A stretch of 64,000 nt of DNA from Macrostomum hystrix (Eukaryota; Platyhelminthes; Macrostomidae). This document shows, in pieces, positions 34,901-46,750 of this stretch. The notes under the pieces are model-generated. The model saw only the letters and a list, made by a program, of their open reading frames with translations. It made no database searches and was not told the origin of the DNA. The position numbers and the translations under genes are program-made. Location: the NCBI GenBank assembly GCA_950097015.1, contig CATNEN010000038.1:14874001-14938000 (forward strand), read 5' to 3'. The stretch's first letter is position 1. Every line of letters starts with the position of its first letter.

Positions 34901-35040
34901 AGCCACAGTACCAGCGACAACAGAAGTGTTTTGACAACGCTGGTAATGCTACAGTGTACCGCAGTTGCAGTGCCAGCCATGGCTGATTGGAAACACTTGA
35001 CCGTTGCTTTGGAAAGCTTCTTACCAACTTGACCCGCCAT
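28979..35040 (-). CDS. PXDN: Peroxidasin-like heme peroxidase (2 Ig + peroxidase + coiled coil), 4 exons
   Basis: Exons on minus: 35040-34715, 34063-32011, 30639-30455, 29531-28979; about 1038 aa. Junctions keep frame ([43 protein letters not shown]). Order: hydrophobic signal or anchor (about 35-56); Ig-like domains at about 74-146 and 175-268; animal heme peroxidase at about 395-940; C-terminal heptad-like coil ([20 protein letters not shown]). Active-site residues are present: distal [12 protein letters not shown] (D490, H491), R658-E659 in WMREHNRMA, proximal H739 in RFGHTLINP. By family, it is an extracellular bromide-oxidising enzyme that forms sulfilimine crosslinks in collagen IV. It lacks the N-terminal LRRs and C-terminal VWC of vertebrate peroxidasin and has two Ig domains, not four. 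A second ATG at 34980 gives a more typical signal peptide. Confidence 0.94.
29560..30170 (+). repeat. 15-bp GTGGGTGTGGGATGT minisatellite, peroxidasin intron 3
   Basis: About 40 units of GTGGGTGTGGRATGT, less regular before 29800. It is G/T-only on plus and C/A in gene sense. The intron is 30454-29532. Confidence 0.9.
30310..30425 (+). mobile_element. SINE family 2 fragment, peroxidasin intron 3
   Basis: Only the 3' half is clear: GTGTGTGCTTAGGAGTCAGC and GCCTCCTCGCTGGCCGCGGC, matching the 5132-5462 copy. It ends about 30 bases from the exon 3 donor. Confidence 0.65.
30670..31950 (-). repeat. 16-bp minisatellite with proto-splice motif, peroxidasin intron 2
   Basis: About 80 units of CCTGAGATTTCCCTAA on plus. 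In gene sense the unit is AAATCTCAGGTTAGGG, and a second class is CTCAGGTAGGGAGAAATCTC. Most units thus contain CAG-GTWRGG, a good 5' splice-site match. Blocks of about 190 bases near 31400, 31590 and 31800 are near duplicates (GTATTTAAGATTTTCCC marks each). Confidence 0.93.
34064..34714. other. Peroxidasin intron 1, no array
   Basis: A 651-bp intron with donor GTGAGTGG and acceptor CTCCGCAG and no minisatellite, in contrast to the gene's other two introns. Confidence 0.8.
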
Positions 35041-35284
35041 TCGAAATTCGAAATTCTGTTCTTATCTCCTCCGCTAATTAACTTGGCGAAACTGTAAACA
35101 CAGATTTATCATTTAGCCAATGAATATGGCTGCGATGCTTAGGTCAGACGTGACACAAGCGCCCTCGGCACAAACCCGCTATAATGGTCAATAAAATTGC
35201 TTATATCTTTCATTGCTTGCATAATCTTTCGTCTGTTTAATTTTTGTAGTCTCCTTAGCCAGTCTAGTAGACTGTAGATTTTCG

Positions 35285-35700
35285 GCCTTTATGTGAGACA
35301 TGGGAGAGATAAGACACGAGAGAGATGAGACATAGGAGAGATGAGACATAGGAGAGATAAGACACGAGAGAGATGAGACATAGGAGAGATAAGACATAGG
35401 AGAGATGAGACACGAGAGAGATGAGACATGGGAGAGATGAGACACGAGAGAGATGAGACATGGGAGAGATGAGACATAGGAGAGATAAGACACGAGAGAG
35501 ATGAGACATAGGAGAGATGAGACATAGGAGAGATAAGACACGAGAGAGATGAGACATAGGAGAGATAAGACATAGGAGAGATGAGACACGAGAGAGATGA
35601 GACATAGGAGAGATGAGACACGAGAGAGATGAGACATGGGAGAGATGAGACACGGGAGAGATTAGTCATGGGAGAGATGAGACACGTGAGAGATGAGATG
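35285..35700 (-). repeat. TCTCATCTCTCC minisatellite family, locus 4
   Basis: About 27 units of GAGAGATGAGACATAG on plus, upstream of the peroxidasin start codon. Units alternate between CACGAG and CATAGG endings in a patterned order. Confidence 0.92.
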
Positions 35701-36164
35701 GGTTGAAATTATACGGCGAGAGATTATATAGAAATATTTTTTAGAAAAGTTTTTTTTCTTGTTTTCTGCCAGAAACGTATTTAATTTTTTATTGCATATC
35801 TTTAATATTCCTAATATCCGCATTGGTTGTTCTCCCGTAGTAAATAAAGTTTCACTTGAAGCAAATTTTGAAGCATTTTCAGCAATTTAATTTCTTTGAG
35901 TTTGTATCATTTTTATTTCCATTAAAAACAACTAACTGGTTATAACATGCAGACACGCAAGATCCTGTTGAAATGAAAAAAAGTTTTAAAGCTTCTAAAG
36001 CAGAGTACTGTACACTAAGATGACATTTTTATGCATGAAAAAGACTTCCGGAAAACAGCCTTAACGGAGGGAGATTTTCTGCGTCTTTTCTTTTCTTCCA
36101 TCGCGTGTCCCAACTATAGCTATACTGGCCCTCTTAAAAAACATCGCACATAGCAATGCTTCAA

Positions 36165-37497
36165 CCACACTCCACTACCCCGGTGAAAGACCATACTATT
36201 CCACTACCCCGGGGAAAGACCATACTATTCCACTACCCCGGGGAAAGACCATACTATTCCACTACCCCGGTGAAAGACCATACTATTCCACTACCCCGGG
36301 GAAAGACCATACTATTCCACTACCCCGGGGAAAGACCACACTATTCCACTACCCCGGGGAAAGACCACACTATTCCACTACCCCGGAGAAAGACCACACT
36401 ATTCCACTACCCCGGGAAAAGACCACACTATTCCACTACCCCGGGGAAAGACCACACTATTCCACTACCCCGGGGAAAGACCACACTATTCCACTACCCC
36501 GGGGAAAGACCACACTATTCCACTAACCCGGGGAAAGACCACACTATTCCACTAACCCGGGGAAAGACCACACTATTCCACTACCCCGGGGAAAGACCAC
36601 ACTATTCCACTAACCCGGGGAAAGACCATACTATTCCACTACCCCGGGGAAAGACCACACTATTCCACTACCCCGGGGAAAGACCACACTATTCCACTAC
36701 CCCGGGGAAAGACCACACTATTCCACTACCCCGGGGAAAGACCACACTATTCCACTACCCCGGGGAAAGACCACACTATTCCACTACCCCGGGGAAAGAC
36801 CACACTATTCCACTACCCCGGGGAAAGACCACACTATTCCACTACCCCGGGGAAAGACCACACTATTCCACTACCCCAGAGAAAGACCATACTATTCCAC
36901 TACCCCGGGGAAAGACCACACTATTCCACTACCCCGGGGAAAGACCACACTATTCCACTAACCCGGGGAAAGACCACACTATTCCACTAACCCGGGGAAA
37001 GACCACACTATTCCACTACCCCGGGGAAAGACCACACTATTCCACTACCCCAGAGAAAGACCATACTATTCCACTACCCCGGGGAAAGACCACACTATTC
37101 CACTACCCCGGGGAAAGACCACACTATTCCACTACCCCGGGGAAAGACCACACTATTCCACTACCCCGGGGAAAGACCACACTATTCCACTACCCCGGGG
37201 AAAGACCACACTATTCCACTACCCCGGGGAAAGACCACACTATTCCACTACCCCGGGGAAAGACCAAACTATTCCACTAACCCGGGGAAATACCACACTA
37301 TTCCACTAACCCGGGGAAAGACCACACTATTCCACTACCCCGGGGAAAGACCACACTATTCCACTAACCCGGGGAAAGACCACACTATTCCACTACCCCG
37401 GGGAAAGACCACACTATTCCACTGCCCCGGAGAAAGACCACACTATTCCACTACCCCGGGGAAAGACCACACTATTCCACTAACCCGGGGAAAGGCA
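36165..37497 (+). repeat. 29-bp minisatellite with CCCCGGGG palindrome
   Basis: About 46 units containing ACTACCCCGGGGAAAGACC then ACACTATTCC. Two-state sites are TACCCC/TAACCC, CACACT/CATACT and GGGGAAA/GGAGAAA. Identical three-unit blocks recur (36840-36900 and 37020-37080). The plus frame stays open for 374 codons but repeats every 29 residues and is not a gene. Confidence 0.95.
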
Positions 37498-38309
37498 TTT
37501 GAAATGCCCCCGTAATCTTTCAACTGTTAAAAATGTCAAGAGCTTAGCAAGGACGAACGATGGCCTACACAAGACCAGTCCCTGTCCTATATCCCGCCCA
37601 AATTTGAGCTTTTTGTTGCTATGTCATGGCGCAAATCTCTTAATACCTTTCATTATAAAATGTACGGTGAGGTTAATCGGCTAGCTAAGTATTACTATAG
37701 CCTACAAAAGTCAAGTAAGTGTGTGGGTTGCTGTCAAGAGGTGGCTTTTTATAATAATTCCTTTGAAGAAAATAGTTTCCCACATCCCAAGCACAAGCTC
37801 AGCGACCTGAAATAACATTCACTATTATTATTATTATAATCCTCTTTAGCGAAGAAAGAGGATGTGCATGCTTATAATAGTGAAATCCCAAAACTGCTAT
37901 AGTCCCTCTCGCGAGTAGGGTCCTCTCTCTCTTCAATTTTATCTATAGGCTATAGCTCTTCTCATCGCCTAACCGATAGCTGTCTGAGAACATTCGACTG
38001 CAGCCAGTTGAAACCGGTTTCTCATGGCTGGAAAAAATGCCGCTGCATATTATTGAGAAAATCGACGACCACGCCATCTTCAAAGGGGACGATAAATAGA
38101 GGGATAAAAATGTATTTATGGATGCTGACATTCAAAGCTTTCGTAGTCTCGTATATGCTCTTATTTCTTATTTCACGTATACCATAAAGTATCTAATTTA
38201 CAAGACATCAATCACCAGAAGAATGATGAGCAGAAGATACGAGCGTACAGGCAAACAGACGATGGGGAAACTAAGAATTCGGATTTTTATTAACATTTAA
38301 AATTAAACA
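37498..38309. other. Spacer, no gene seen
   Basis: Unique sequence between two arrays. Frames of about 60 codons have no motif. Its distinctive composition at 37540-37690 could be a decayed mobile element, but I cannot name one. Confidence 0.45.
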
Positions 38310-39020
38310 TGAAGGATTCAATCAAGATTGGAAACCAAACCTGAAGGATACTGGAAAGATTGGAAACCAAACCGGAAGGATACTGGAAAGATTGGAAACC
38401 AAACCTGAAGGATACTGGAAAGATTGGAAACCAATCCTGAAGGATACTGGAAAGATTGGAAACCAAACCTGAAGGATACTGGAAAGATTGGAAACCAAAC
38501 CTGAAGGATACTGGAAAGATTGGAAACCAATCCTGAAGGATAATGAAAAGATTAGAAACCAAACCTGAAGGATACTGTAAAGATTGGAAACCGAACCTGA
38601 GGATTCTATAAAGATTGGAAAAAAAACATGAGGATTCTATAAAGATTGGAAATCAAACCCGAGGATTCTATAAAGATTGGAAACCAAGCCTGAAGGATAC
38701 TGGAAAGATTGGAAACCAAACCTGAAGGATACTGGAAAGATTGGAAACCAATCCTGAAGGATACTGGAAAGATTGGAAACCAATCCTGAAGGATACTGGA
38801 AAGATTGGAAAACAAAACTTAAAGGATACTGGAAAGATTGGAAACCAAACCTGAAGGATACTGGAAAGATTGGAAACCAAACCTGAAGGATACTGGAAAG
38901 ATTGGAAACCAAACCTGAAGGATACTGGAAAGATTGGAAACCAAACCAGTAGGATTCTAGAAAGATTGGAAACCAAACAGAAAATGATTCTATAAAGATT
39001 GGAAACCAAACACGAAGATT
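38310..39020 (+). repeat. 32-bp minisatellite
   Basis: About 22 units around CCTGAAGGATACTGGAAAG and ATTGGAAACC, with shorter diverged units (GAGGATTCTATAAAG) at 38600-38680 and the right end. Confidence 0.93.
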
Positions 39021-39877
39021 TTATTATAATTTAAAGCAGTTTCGAAATACTATTAAAGTTTAGCGTAAATTTTTATTTAGAATGTTTTTATTTTTGTAGC
39101 CAGCAATCTATGAAAAGTCTTATCAGTATAGTTGTTTTTTTCCTTCACTATTAGCTAAGAGTACTTTTGAAACCCTTTCCCCATTCTAAATTTCCTGGCT
39201 GCGATTTCCTACGCCACAGCAGCAGTTTATCACCCCTTCCTTTCCACTGTTAACCAGCGCTTACCCAAAAGTCACGTGCTGACCGCGTGCTAAATCTATT
39301 TAAAGCGTCGGTCTTGTACGTAATCGATTTTTTTCACGCAATTGTAGAGAACCGCAACAGTTAAATCAAAATTTATTATCGACAGACGATTCAGCTACTC
39401 ACAGTAGAATGTAGAACATTTTTGGAAACGAAAATTAATTTAACTGTGTAAGAAAATAAGTACGTCAAAATGATAGAATCATAGAATTTCAATCGATTAC
39501 TTGCAGCTTCTTGCTTTCATAAACTGCAGCGAAAACCCAATCCAATGATAAATTGTTTATTTTTAGCATTTAAACAAATAAAACTACCAAAACCTTTTTA
39601 AGTTCTAATCAATCATTGTTTATAATGAAGTTTGAATTTGAAAATACAACTATATAATATTAGGGCAAACGGTTTAAGAAGTGAACTGGGAAATAAAAAA
39701 TGCATTGTTTATTTCGCACCTGCATTATAATTATTAGGTAAATAAATGACTGCAAAATAGTAGAAAAATAGCCCTATTTTAAATGCCAGAATTTTTTTGG
39801 GATAATAAATCCATCGTTAAATATTTTCGAAGGTTTCTTAGAAACTTGATAAATCGGGGGACACAGGGAGCCACTGT
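39021..39877. other. RPA2 3' flank
   Basis: AT-rich, including the probable RPA2 3' UTR next to 39877. No AATAAA in gene sense is obvious within 100 bases of the stop. Confidence 0.5.
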
Positions 39878-42276
39878 TCATTGGATCAGGCGGTAGTGAT
39901 CATCGTCGGTACTGGTGTAGATGTGCCCCTCGTCGCCCAGACTGCCGAGTACGTCGCGCAGACGCTTCATCGGTACGCCGGGCAGTCTGTCCAGAATTCG
40001 CTGCACGTGAAGGCCCTCGTCGCAGTCGCCGTCGCGCAGGATGGCCAGAACCTGCTGTTCCAGCTTGTTCATGCCGGCAGCCGCGGGCGAGGCCAGGCCC
40101 GCCAGGCCGCCGCCTGGGCCAGACCTTTGGCCGCCGGCATCGGCGGATGACGTCAGCGACTGCTGCGGGTGGGGAGGTTGAGACGGAGGCTATTGAAGAA
40201 CACGATTGGGACATTTTAAGGATTACCAACAAAAATCTTAGATCTAATAAGATTTCTAATACGTTATTCTAATATATAGATCAATATCTAAGTGTGGTAG
40301 TCAATTAGTTAGAGAGTTGGACTCTAGACTTGTGCCTTTTAGCGAGAAACCTATACCTAAAAGCTAAATAGCTTTAGTTCACCTAGTTGTTAAAATATTA
40401 AATTAAAATTAATATTCCCTAAAATTCTCAGCCCAGATAAATAAATCTTACGCTAAATTAACAAATCACACCCTAGATTTACAAATCTCATGCTAGATCT
40501 AGCGAATATCATACTAGATCTAACAAATCTCATACTAGATCTAACTAATCTCACACTAGATCTAACAAATCTCATATTAGATCTAACAAATCTCATAGTA
40601 TATCTAACAAATATCACACTAGATCTACAACTATTCCATTATAGATTTACAAATCTTACACTAGACATCTACAAATCTCACTCTAGAGATCTACAAATCT
40701 CTCACTAGAGATCTAAAAATGTCACACTACAGATCTACAAATCACACACTTAAGATATAAAAATGTCACACTAGAGATCTAAAAATGTCACACTAGAGAT
40801 ATAAAAATGTCACACTAGAGATCTAAAAATGTCACACTAGAGATCTACAAATCACACACTAGAGATCTACAAATCTCACACTAGAGATCTAAAAATCTCA
40901 CACTAGAGATCTAAAAATCTCACACTAGAGATCTAAAAATCTCACACTAGAGATCTACAAATCACACACTAGAGATCTAAAAATGTCACACTAGAGATCT
41001 AAAAATCTCACACTAGAGATCTAAAAATCTCACACTAGACATCTACAAATCTCACACTAGAGATCTACAAATCACACACTAGAGATGTACAAATCACACA
41101 CTAGAGATCTACAAATCTCACACTAGAGATCTAGAAATCTCACACTAGAGATCTAAAAATCTCACACTAGAGATCTACAAATCTCACACTAGAGATCTAA
41201 AAATGTCACACTAGAGATCTAAAAATCTCCCACTAGAGATCTAAAAATCTCACACTAGACATCTACAAATCTCACACTAGAGATCTACAAATCTCACCCT
41301 ACAGATCTAAAAATCTCACACTAGAGATCTAAAAATCTCACACTAGACATCTACAAATCTCACACTAGAGATCTAAAAATCTCACACTAGATATCTAGAA
41401 ATCTCACACTAGAGATCTACAAATCACACACTTAAGATATAAAAATGTCACACTAGACATCTACAAATCTCACACTAGAGATCTAAAAATCTCACACTAG
41501 AGATCTAAAACTCTCACACTAGAGATCTAGAAATCTCACCCTACAGATCTAGAAATCTCACACTAGAGATCTAGAAATCTCACGCTAGAGATCTAAAAAT
41601 CTCACACTAGATCCAGAAATCTCACACTAGATCCAGAAATCTCACACTAGATCTCCAAATCTCGTCATAGTTCTAAAAACTTCTCTCCAAATCTCACCTG
41701 GCTGTTGCCGCCGCCGCCGCCGCCAACCAATCCCATCCTAGCTCGTACAACGTGCAGCAAATGAAAGCTCAGCTCGTTCATGTCGGTCAGTTTGGCCACT
41801 TTGAAAGCGGAGATGGCTCGAACGCCTTGCAGATTGCGCAACTGGCCGTAGATGCGAGCGTAGGCGCCCTCCTCCAGCGCCTCGGCGGCGTCATCGAAGC
41901 CGCCACCGCCGCCTCCTTCGGCGTCGTCGGCTTCGCTATCAACAAACTGTTTAACATCGATAGGGGCGCCAGTGTAGTCGTCTATCTGATAATCAATCCT
42001 GGTAGCGGTCCTATTCAGTTTGCGCACTATGCCAACAATGGTCACCTGGCCAATTGGGAGGCCAGTCGGACTAGTAAATTGGTCATCGGTTGCCACAGCG
42101 GCTAGCAGCTCCGCGCAGGTGCACGGCGTCACGCTGTTGATACGATTGGGGCCTCCCCGACCGCCGCCGCCGCCACGCCCGCCAGCGGGACCCGGGGAGT
42201 TCATGAAGCCGCCGCCGCCACCCATTGCGCCTTCCGACTCGCCCATGCCGCCTCCGTATTGGCTTGAGTTCCACAT
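39878..42276 (-). CDS. RPA2: Replication protein A 32-kDa subunit, 2 exons
   Basis: Exons 42276-41698 and 40162-39878 (minus) give 287 aa (human 270). The start MWNSSQYGGG matches the conserved RPA2 beginning (human MWNS...). A Gly-rich N-terminus (the phosphorylated region in the family) is followed by the OB fold (about 50-180) with QVTIVGIVRKLN, YQIDDYTGAPIDVKQ and LTDMNELSFHLLHVV. A Gly linker leads to the C-terminal winged helix (about 225-285), ending GDEGHIYTSTDDDHYRLIQ. RPA2 is the middle subunit of the RPA heterotrimer that coats single-stranded DNA in replication, repair and checkpoint signalling. A longer frame upstream of 42276 exists only with a GTG start and does not match the family. 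The intron is mostly a 22-bp minisatellite; a 28-bp array begins about 150 bases upstream of the start codon. Confidence 0.96.
40160..40165 (-). promoter_or_regulatory. Tandem NAGNAG 3' splice acceptor of RPA2 exon 2
   Basis: In gene sense the acceptor reads CCACCCGCAGCAGTCG. Splicing at either CAG keeps frame and includes or omits one Gln after NSQ. Both sites are equally strong CAGs. Confidence 0.6.
40290..40410 (+). mobile_element. Old degraded SINE family 1 copy, RPA2 intron
   Basis: GTGGTAGTCAATTAGTTAGA resembles the SINE head, and TTTAGTTCACCTAGTTGTTA resembles the body (TTCAGTTCACCCAGCTGTTA in the 56925 copy). Strongly diverged. Confidence 0.5.
40440..41690 (-). repeat. 22-bp minisatellite with donor motif, RPA2 intron
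   Basis: About 57 units of CTCACACTAGAGATCTAAAA on plus. In gene sense each begins GTGAGATTT, the same nine bases as the true donor (41697-41689). The array runs to within about 45 bases of that donor. GATCT makes each unit partly palindromic (AGAGATCT). Confidence 0.95.
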
Positions 42277-42423
42277 GTTAGCTCTGGTTTCAGTTCGGCT
42301 CAAACTATTTTGCTGCAAACTTTTTTTACAATGTTGGAGTGGAACTAATGATAGCGGCAATCTAAAATTAGCTAATCTCCCCATTATCACATTCCCAAAA
42401 GAGCAAATATCATAAATATAAGG

Positions 42424-43968
42424 AAATCCTAGATCCAGATACTAGCCTAGGAAATCCGAGTTCCAGATACTAGCCTAGGAAATCCTAGTTCCAGATACTA
42501 GCCTAGGAAATCCTAGTTCCAGATACTAGCCTAGGAAATCCTAGTTCCAGATACTAGCCTAGGAAATCCGAGTTCCAGATACTAGCCTAGGAAATCCGAG
42601 TTCCAGATACTAGCCTAGGAAATCCTAGTTCCAGATACTAGCCTAGGAAATCCTAGTTCCAGATACTAGCCTAGGAAATCCTAGTTCCAGATACTAGCCT
42701 AGGAAATCCTAGTTCCAGATACTAGCCTAGGAAATCCTAGTTCCAGATACTAGCCTAGGAAATCCTAGTTCCAGATACTAGCCTAGGAAATCCTAGTTCC
42801 AGATACTAGCCTAGGAAATCCTAGTTCCAGATACTAGCCTAGGAAATCCTAGTTCCAGATACTAGCCTAGGAAATCCGAGTTCCAGATACTAGCCTAGGA
42901 AACCCTAGTTCCAGATACTAGCCTAGGAAATCCGAGTTCCAGATACTAGCCTAGGAAATCCTAGTTCCAGATACTAGCCTAGGAAACCCTAGTTCCAGAT
43001 ACTAGCCTAGGAAACCCGAGTTCCAGATACTAGCCTAGGCAATCCGAGTTCCAGATACTAGCCTAGGAAATCCTAGTTCCAGATACTAGCCTAGGAAATC
43101 CGAGTTCCAGATACTAGCCTAGGAAATCCTAGTTCCAGATACTAGCCTAGGAAATCCGAGTTCCAGATACTAGCCTAGGAAATCCTAGTTCCAGATACTA
43201 GCCTAGGAAATCCGAGTTCCAGATACTAGCCTAGGAAATCCGAGTTCCAGATACTAGCCTAGGAAATCCGAGTTCCAGATACTAGCCTAGGAAATCCTAG
43301 TTCCAGATACTAGCCTAGGAAATCCTAGTTCCAGATACTAGCCTAGGAAATCCTAGTTCCAGATACTAGCCTAGGAAATCCTAGTTCCAGATACTAGCCT
43401 AGGAAATCCGAGTTCCAGATACTAGCCTAGGAAATCCTAGTTCCAGATACTAGCCTAGGAAATCCGAGTTCCAGATACTAGCCTAGGAAATCCTAGTTCC
43501 AGATACTAGCCTAGGAAATCCTAGTTCCAGATACTAGCCTAGGAAATCCGAGTTCCAGATACTAGCCTAGGAAATCCGAGTTCCAGATACTAGCCTAGGA
43601 AATCCGAGTTCCAGATACTAGCCTAGGAAATCCTAGTTCCAGATACTAGCCTAGGAAATCCGAGTTCCAGATACTAGCCTAGGAAATCCGAGTTCCAGAT
43701 ACTAGCCTAGGAAATCCGAGTTCCAGATACTAGCCTAGGAAATCCGAGTTCCAGATACTAGCCTAGGAAATCCGAGTTCCAGATACTAGCCTAGGAAATC
43801 CTAGTTCCAGATACTAGCCTAGGAAATCCGAGTTCCAGATACTAGCCTAGGAAATCCGAGTTCCAGATACTAGCCTAGGAAATCCGAGTTCCAGATACTA
43901 GCCTAGGAAATCCGAGTTCCAGATACTAGCCTAGGAAATCCGAGTTCCAGATACTAGCCTAGGCAAGT
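42424..43968. repeat. 28-bp minisatellite upstream of RPA2
   Basis: About 55 near-identical units containing CTAGGAAATCCTAG and TTCCAGATACTAGC. Nearly all variation is one T/G site (TCCTAG versus TCCGAG). T units dominate the RPA2-proximal end and G units the far end. The T form gives a CTAGGA/TCCTAG hairpin. Confidence 0.96.
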
Positions 43969-44204
43969 TGTTTAAGAAAATAACAACAAAAAATCGGATG
44001 TTTTTGATATACTTTTTTTGAATCCAGACACAATTATGGGTCCACCTTCAAAACTGCTTGCTTTAAAAAGTGTTTATTCTCGGATAACACGAAGCTATAG
44101 ATTTACTCGTCAGCTTATCGACAAAGAGAGATACTAGAGAAGCAAGACAGTCAGGTTTACTCAAAGCACTGCAGCCCTTTGTCGTCCAACCGAAGTTCTA
44201 TACT

Positions 44205-44210
44205 TTTATT
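44205..44210 (-). terminator. RPS14 poly(A) signal abutting the stop codon
   Basis: In gene sense TAG (44213-44211) is followed at once by AATAAA (44210-44205). With usual cleavage 10-30 bases downstream, the 3' UTR would be only about 20-35 nt. Confidence 0.7.
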
Positions 44211-45177
<967 letters not shown>

Positions 45178-45226
45178 AGCTACTGATCAATGTGCTCTCA
45201 GAATAATTTTAGGGGCAAGCTGCAGA
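45178..45226 (-). promoter_or_regulatory. RPS14 5' UTR exon start (cis or spliced-leader acceptor) with TOP-like tract
   Basis: In gene sense TTTCTCTGCAG (45230-45220) is a strong 3' splice site. It is followed by CTTGCCCC and, 42 bases on, the ATG. No matching donor is evident close by, so it may be a 5' UTR intron or a trans-splice site. CTTGCCCC resembles the 5' oligopyrimidine tract of ribosomal protein mRNAs. Confidence 0.5.
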
Positions 45227-46750
45227 GAAATAAAAAATTAAAAAATTGCTAATACAGTTTAACTTGCACCTGATGCATGATACATATACAGTTAATATTT
45301 ACATTGTTGTCATATGATGTGATATGATTTGATAATTTCCTGGATCATAGGCAAAACATTTTAACAGCAAAAATGATCTACTTTTGCCCCCTGATTGCAT
45401 TGTTGGTGTTCACTAGCTAAACTGAATTTATTCTGACAGCCTATAAAGCTTCAATTAATATTGAAATATCACTACTGATTTGAAGTCCTATATAGATGAC
45501 TATTTATATCAAACTCAACAATTTTTAGTTTTCTAGTTTACTAGAAATGTTTTTAGTGTTTTGTTCATTAAATTATTTTTTTATATTAAAAACAATAAAT
45601 TTTAAGCTCAAAGAAAGCCATGCCAATAAACAAAACACTCGACATGAATTTTCATGGCATGCTATATTGGCTGTCAATACCTAACCATGTCTATAGTTCA
45701 ATACTATAGTCAATACCATGCTACAGCAACCTAATAAATTTAAAACTGTACAAGACAGGAAATGTTTGCTAGTTTTGGCTAAAATTTTAAAATCTAGATA
45801 CAAAGTTAGATCTCTTAGTATCTCTACTTGATTTTGTACCCAAGTGGCACCAATAGTATCAGGGTGCAAGCTGGCAAGCATGATATTCTATATCTCTGCC
45901 ATGCCATAAGTTCTGTGCTTCATAATTATGACAATTATGGTTAAGGAATTTATGGACATATTTACAAGAAGTGGTCTTTGTAGTGGTCTTATTTTAGAGG
46001 TCATTGATTTATGATTTTATATTTTAAAAAAGAAACTAGCAATACTTCAGAATCATGCATTAAATTATTATTTTGCTAGAATAAAAGCTGCAAAATTTTC
46101 TGCCGAATTTCATCAACATGCAACATTTAGCTATTTTCTAAACTGTGTTATGGTTCTTTTTTGTCTAAGGTTCAGGAATCAGAAAGGTCAACTGCAGAGA
46201 CTTAATGTGATAGTGCAAATGCAAACTGGTGCTAGGCCTAATTGAAGTGAAGTGAGTTGGACAACCAGGGCAAAGCAATTAGACAACATGTGTTTATAAT
46301 GACTTTGAAAATGGAAAGCTGCCCAATAAATTTGATATAGCAATTTAGCCTAACTTTTGTAAATGTTATTGTCGGCTATAGAATGACAATCACAATATAG
46401 AATATGACAATTTTGATTGGTGCCTAAACATCCAAAAACAAGGAGCCATGGACATTGTTCTGTTAAATGCTACCAATTATGGTCATAAGCCTACTTAATA
46501 TAAAATATACAATTTAAATTCTTTGACTACATTTAAAATTGATAGGCCTAAAATTTGTCACCTTTTTACATAAGGTAGCTAATATAAAAGACTAAACTGC
46601 ATTCACAAACAATTCTTAAAAATTAAACTCACGATTTTCTTAAATGAAAATAGTTAGACACATGATATTGGAAAACTAGGCCTACTATTATCTGCTTTTT
46701 TAGGGCAATAATCAGAAAAGGATGACTAATAGCTGTTTTTTAGAATCCGG
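45227..46750. other. AT-rich intergenic DNA
   Basis: No reading frame with coding-like composition, no tandem array and no RNA gene is seen. It may contain the RPS14 promoter and a 5' UTR intron. Confidence 0.5.

Noticed and set aside
36156-37280. 374-codon plus ORF with STTPGKDHTIPLPRGKT repeats
   Set aside because: A 29-bp unit read through three frames gives a 29-residue period; no domain and no codon bias.
41665-42390. Longer RPA2 N-terminus upstream of MWNSS
   Set aside because: It needs a GTG start, and the conserved MWNS beginning of RPA2 is at 42276.
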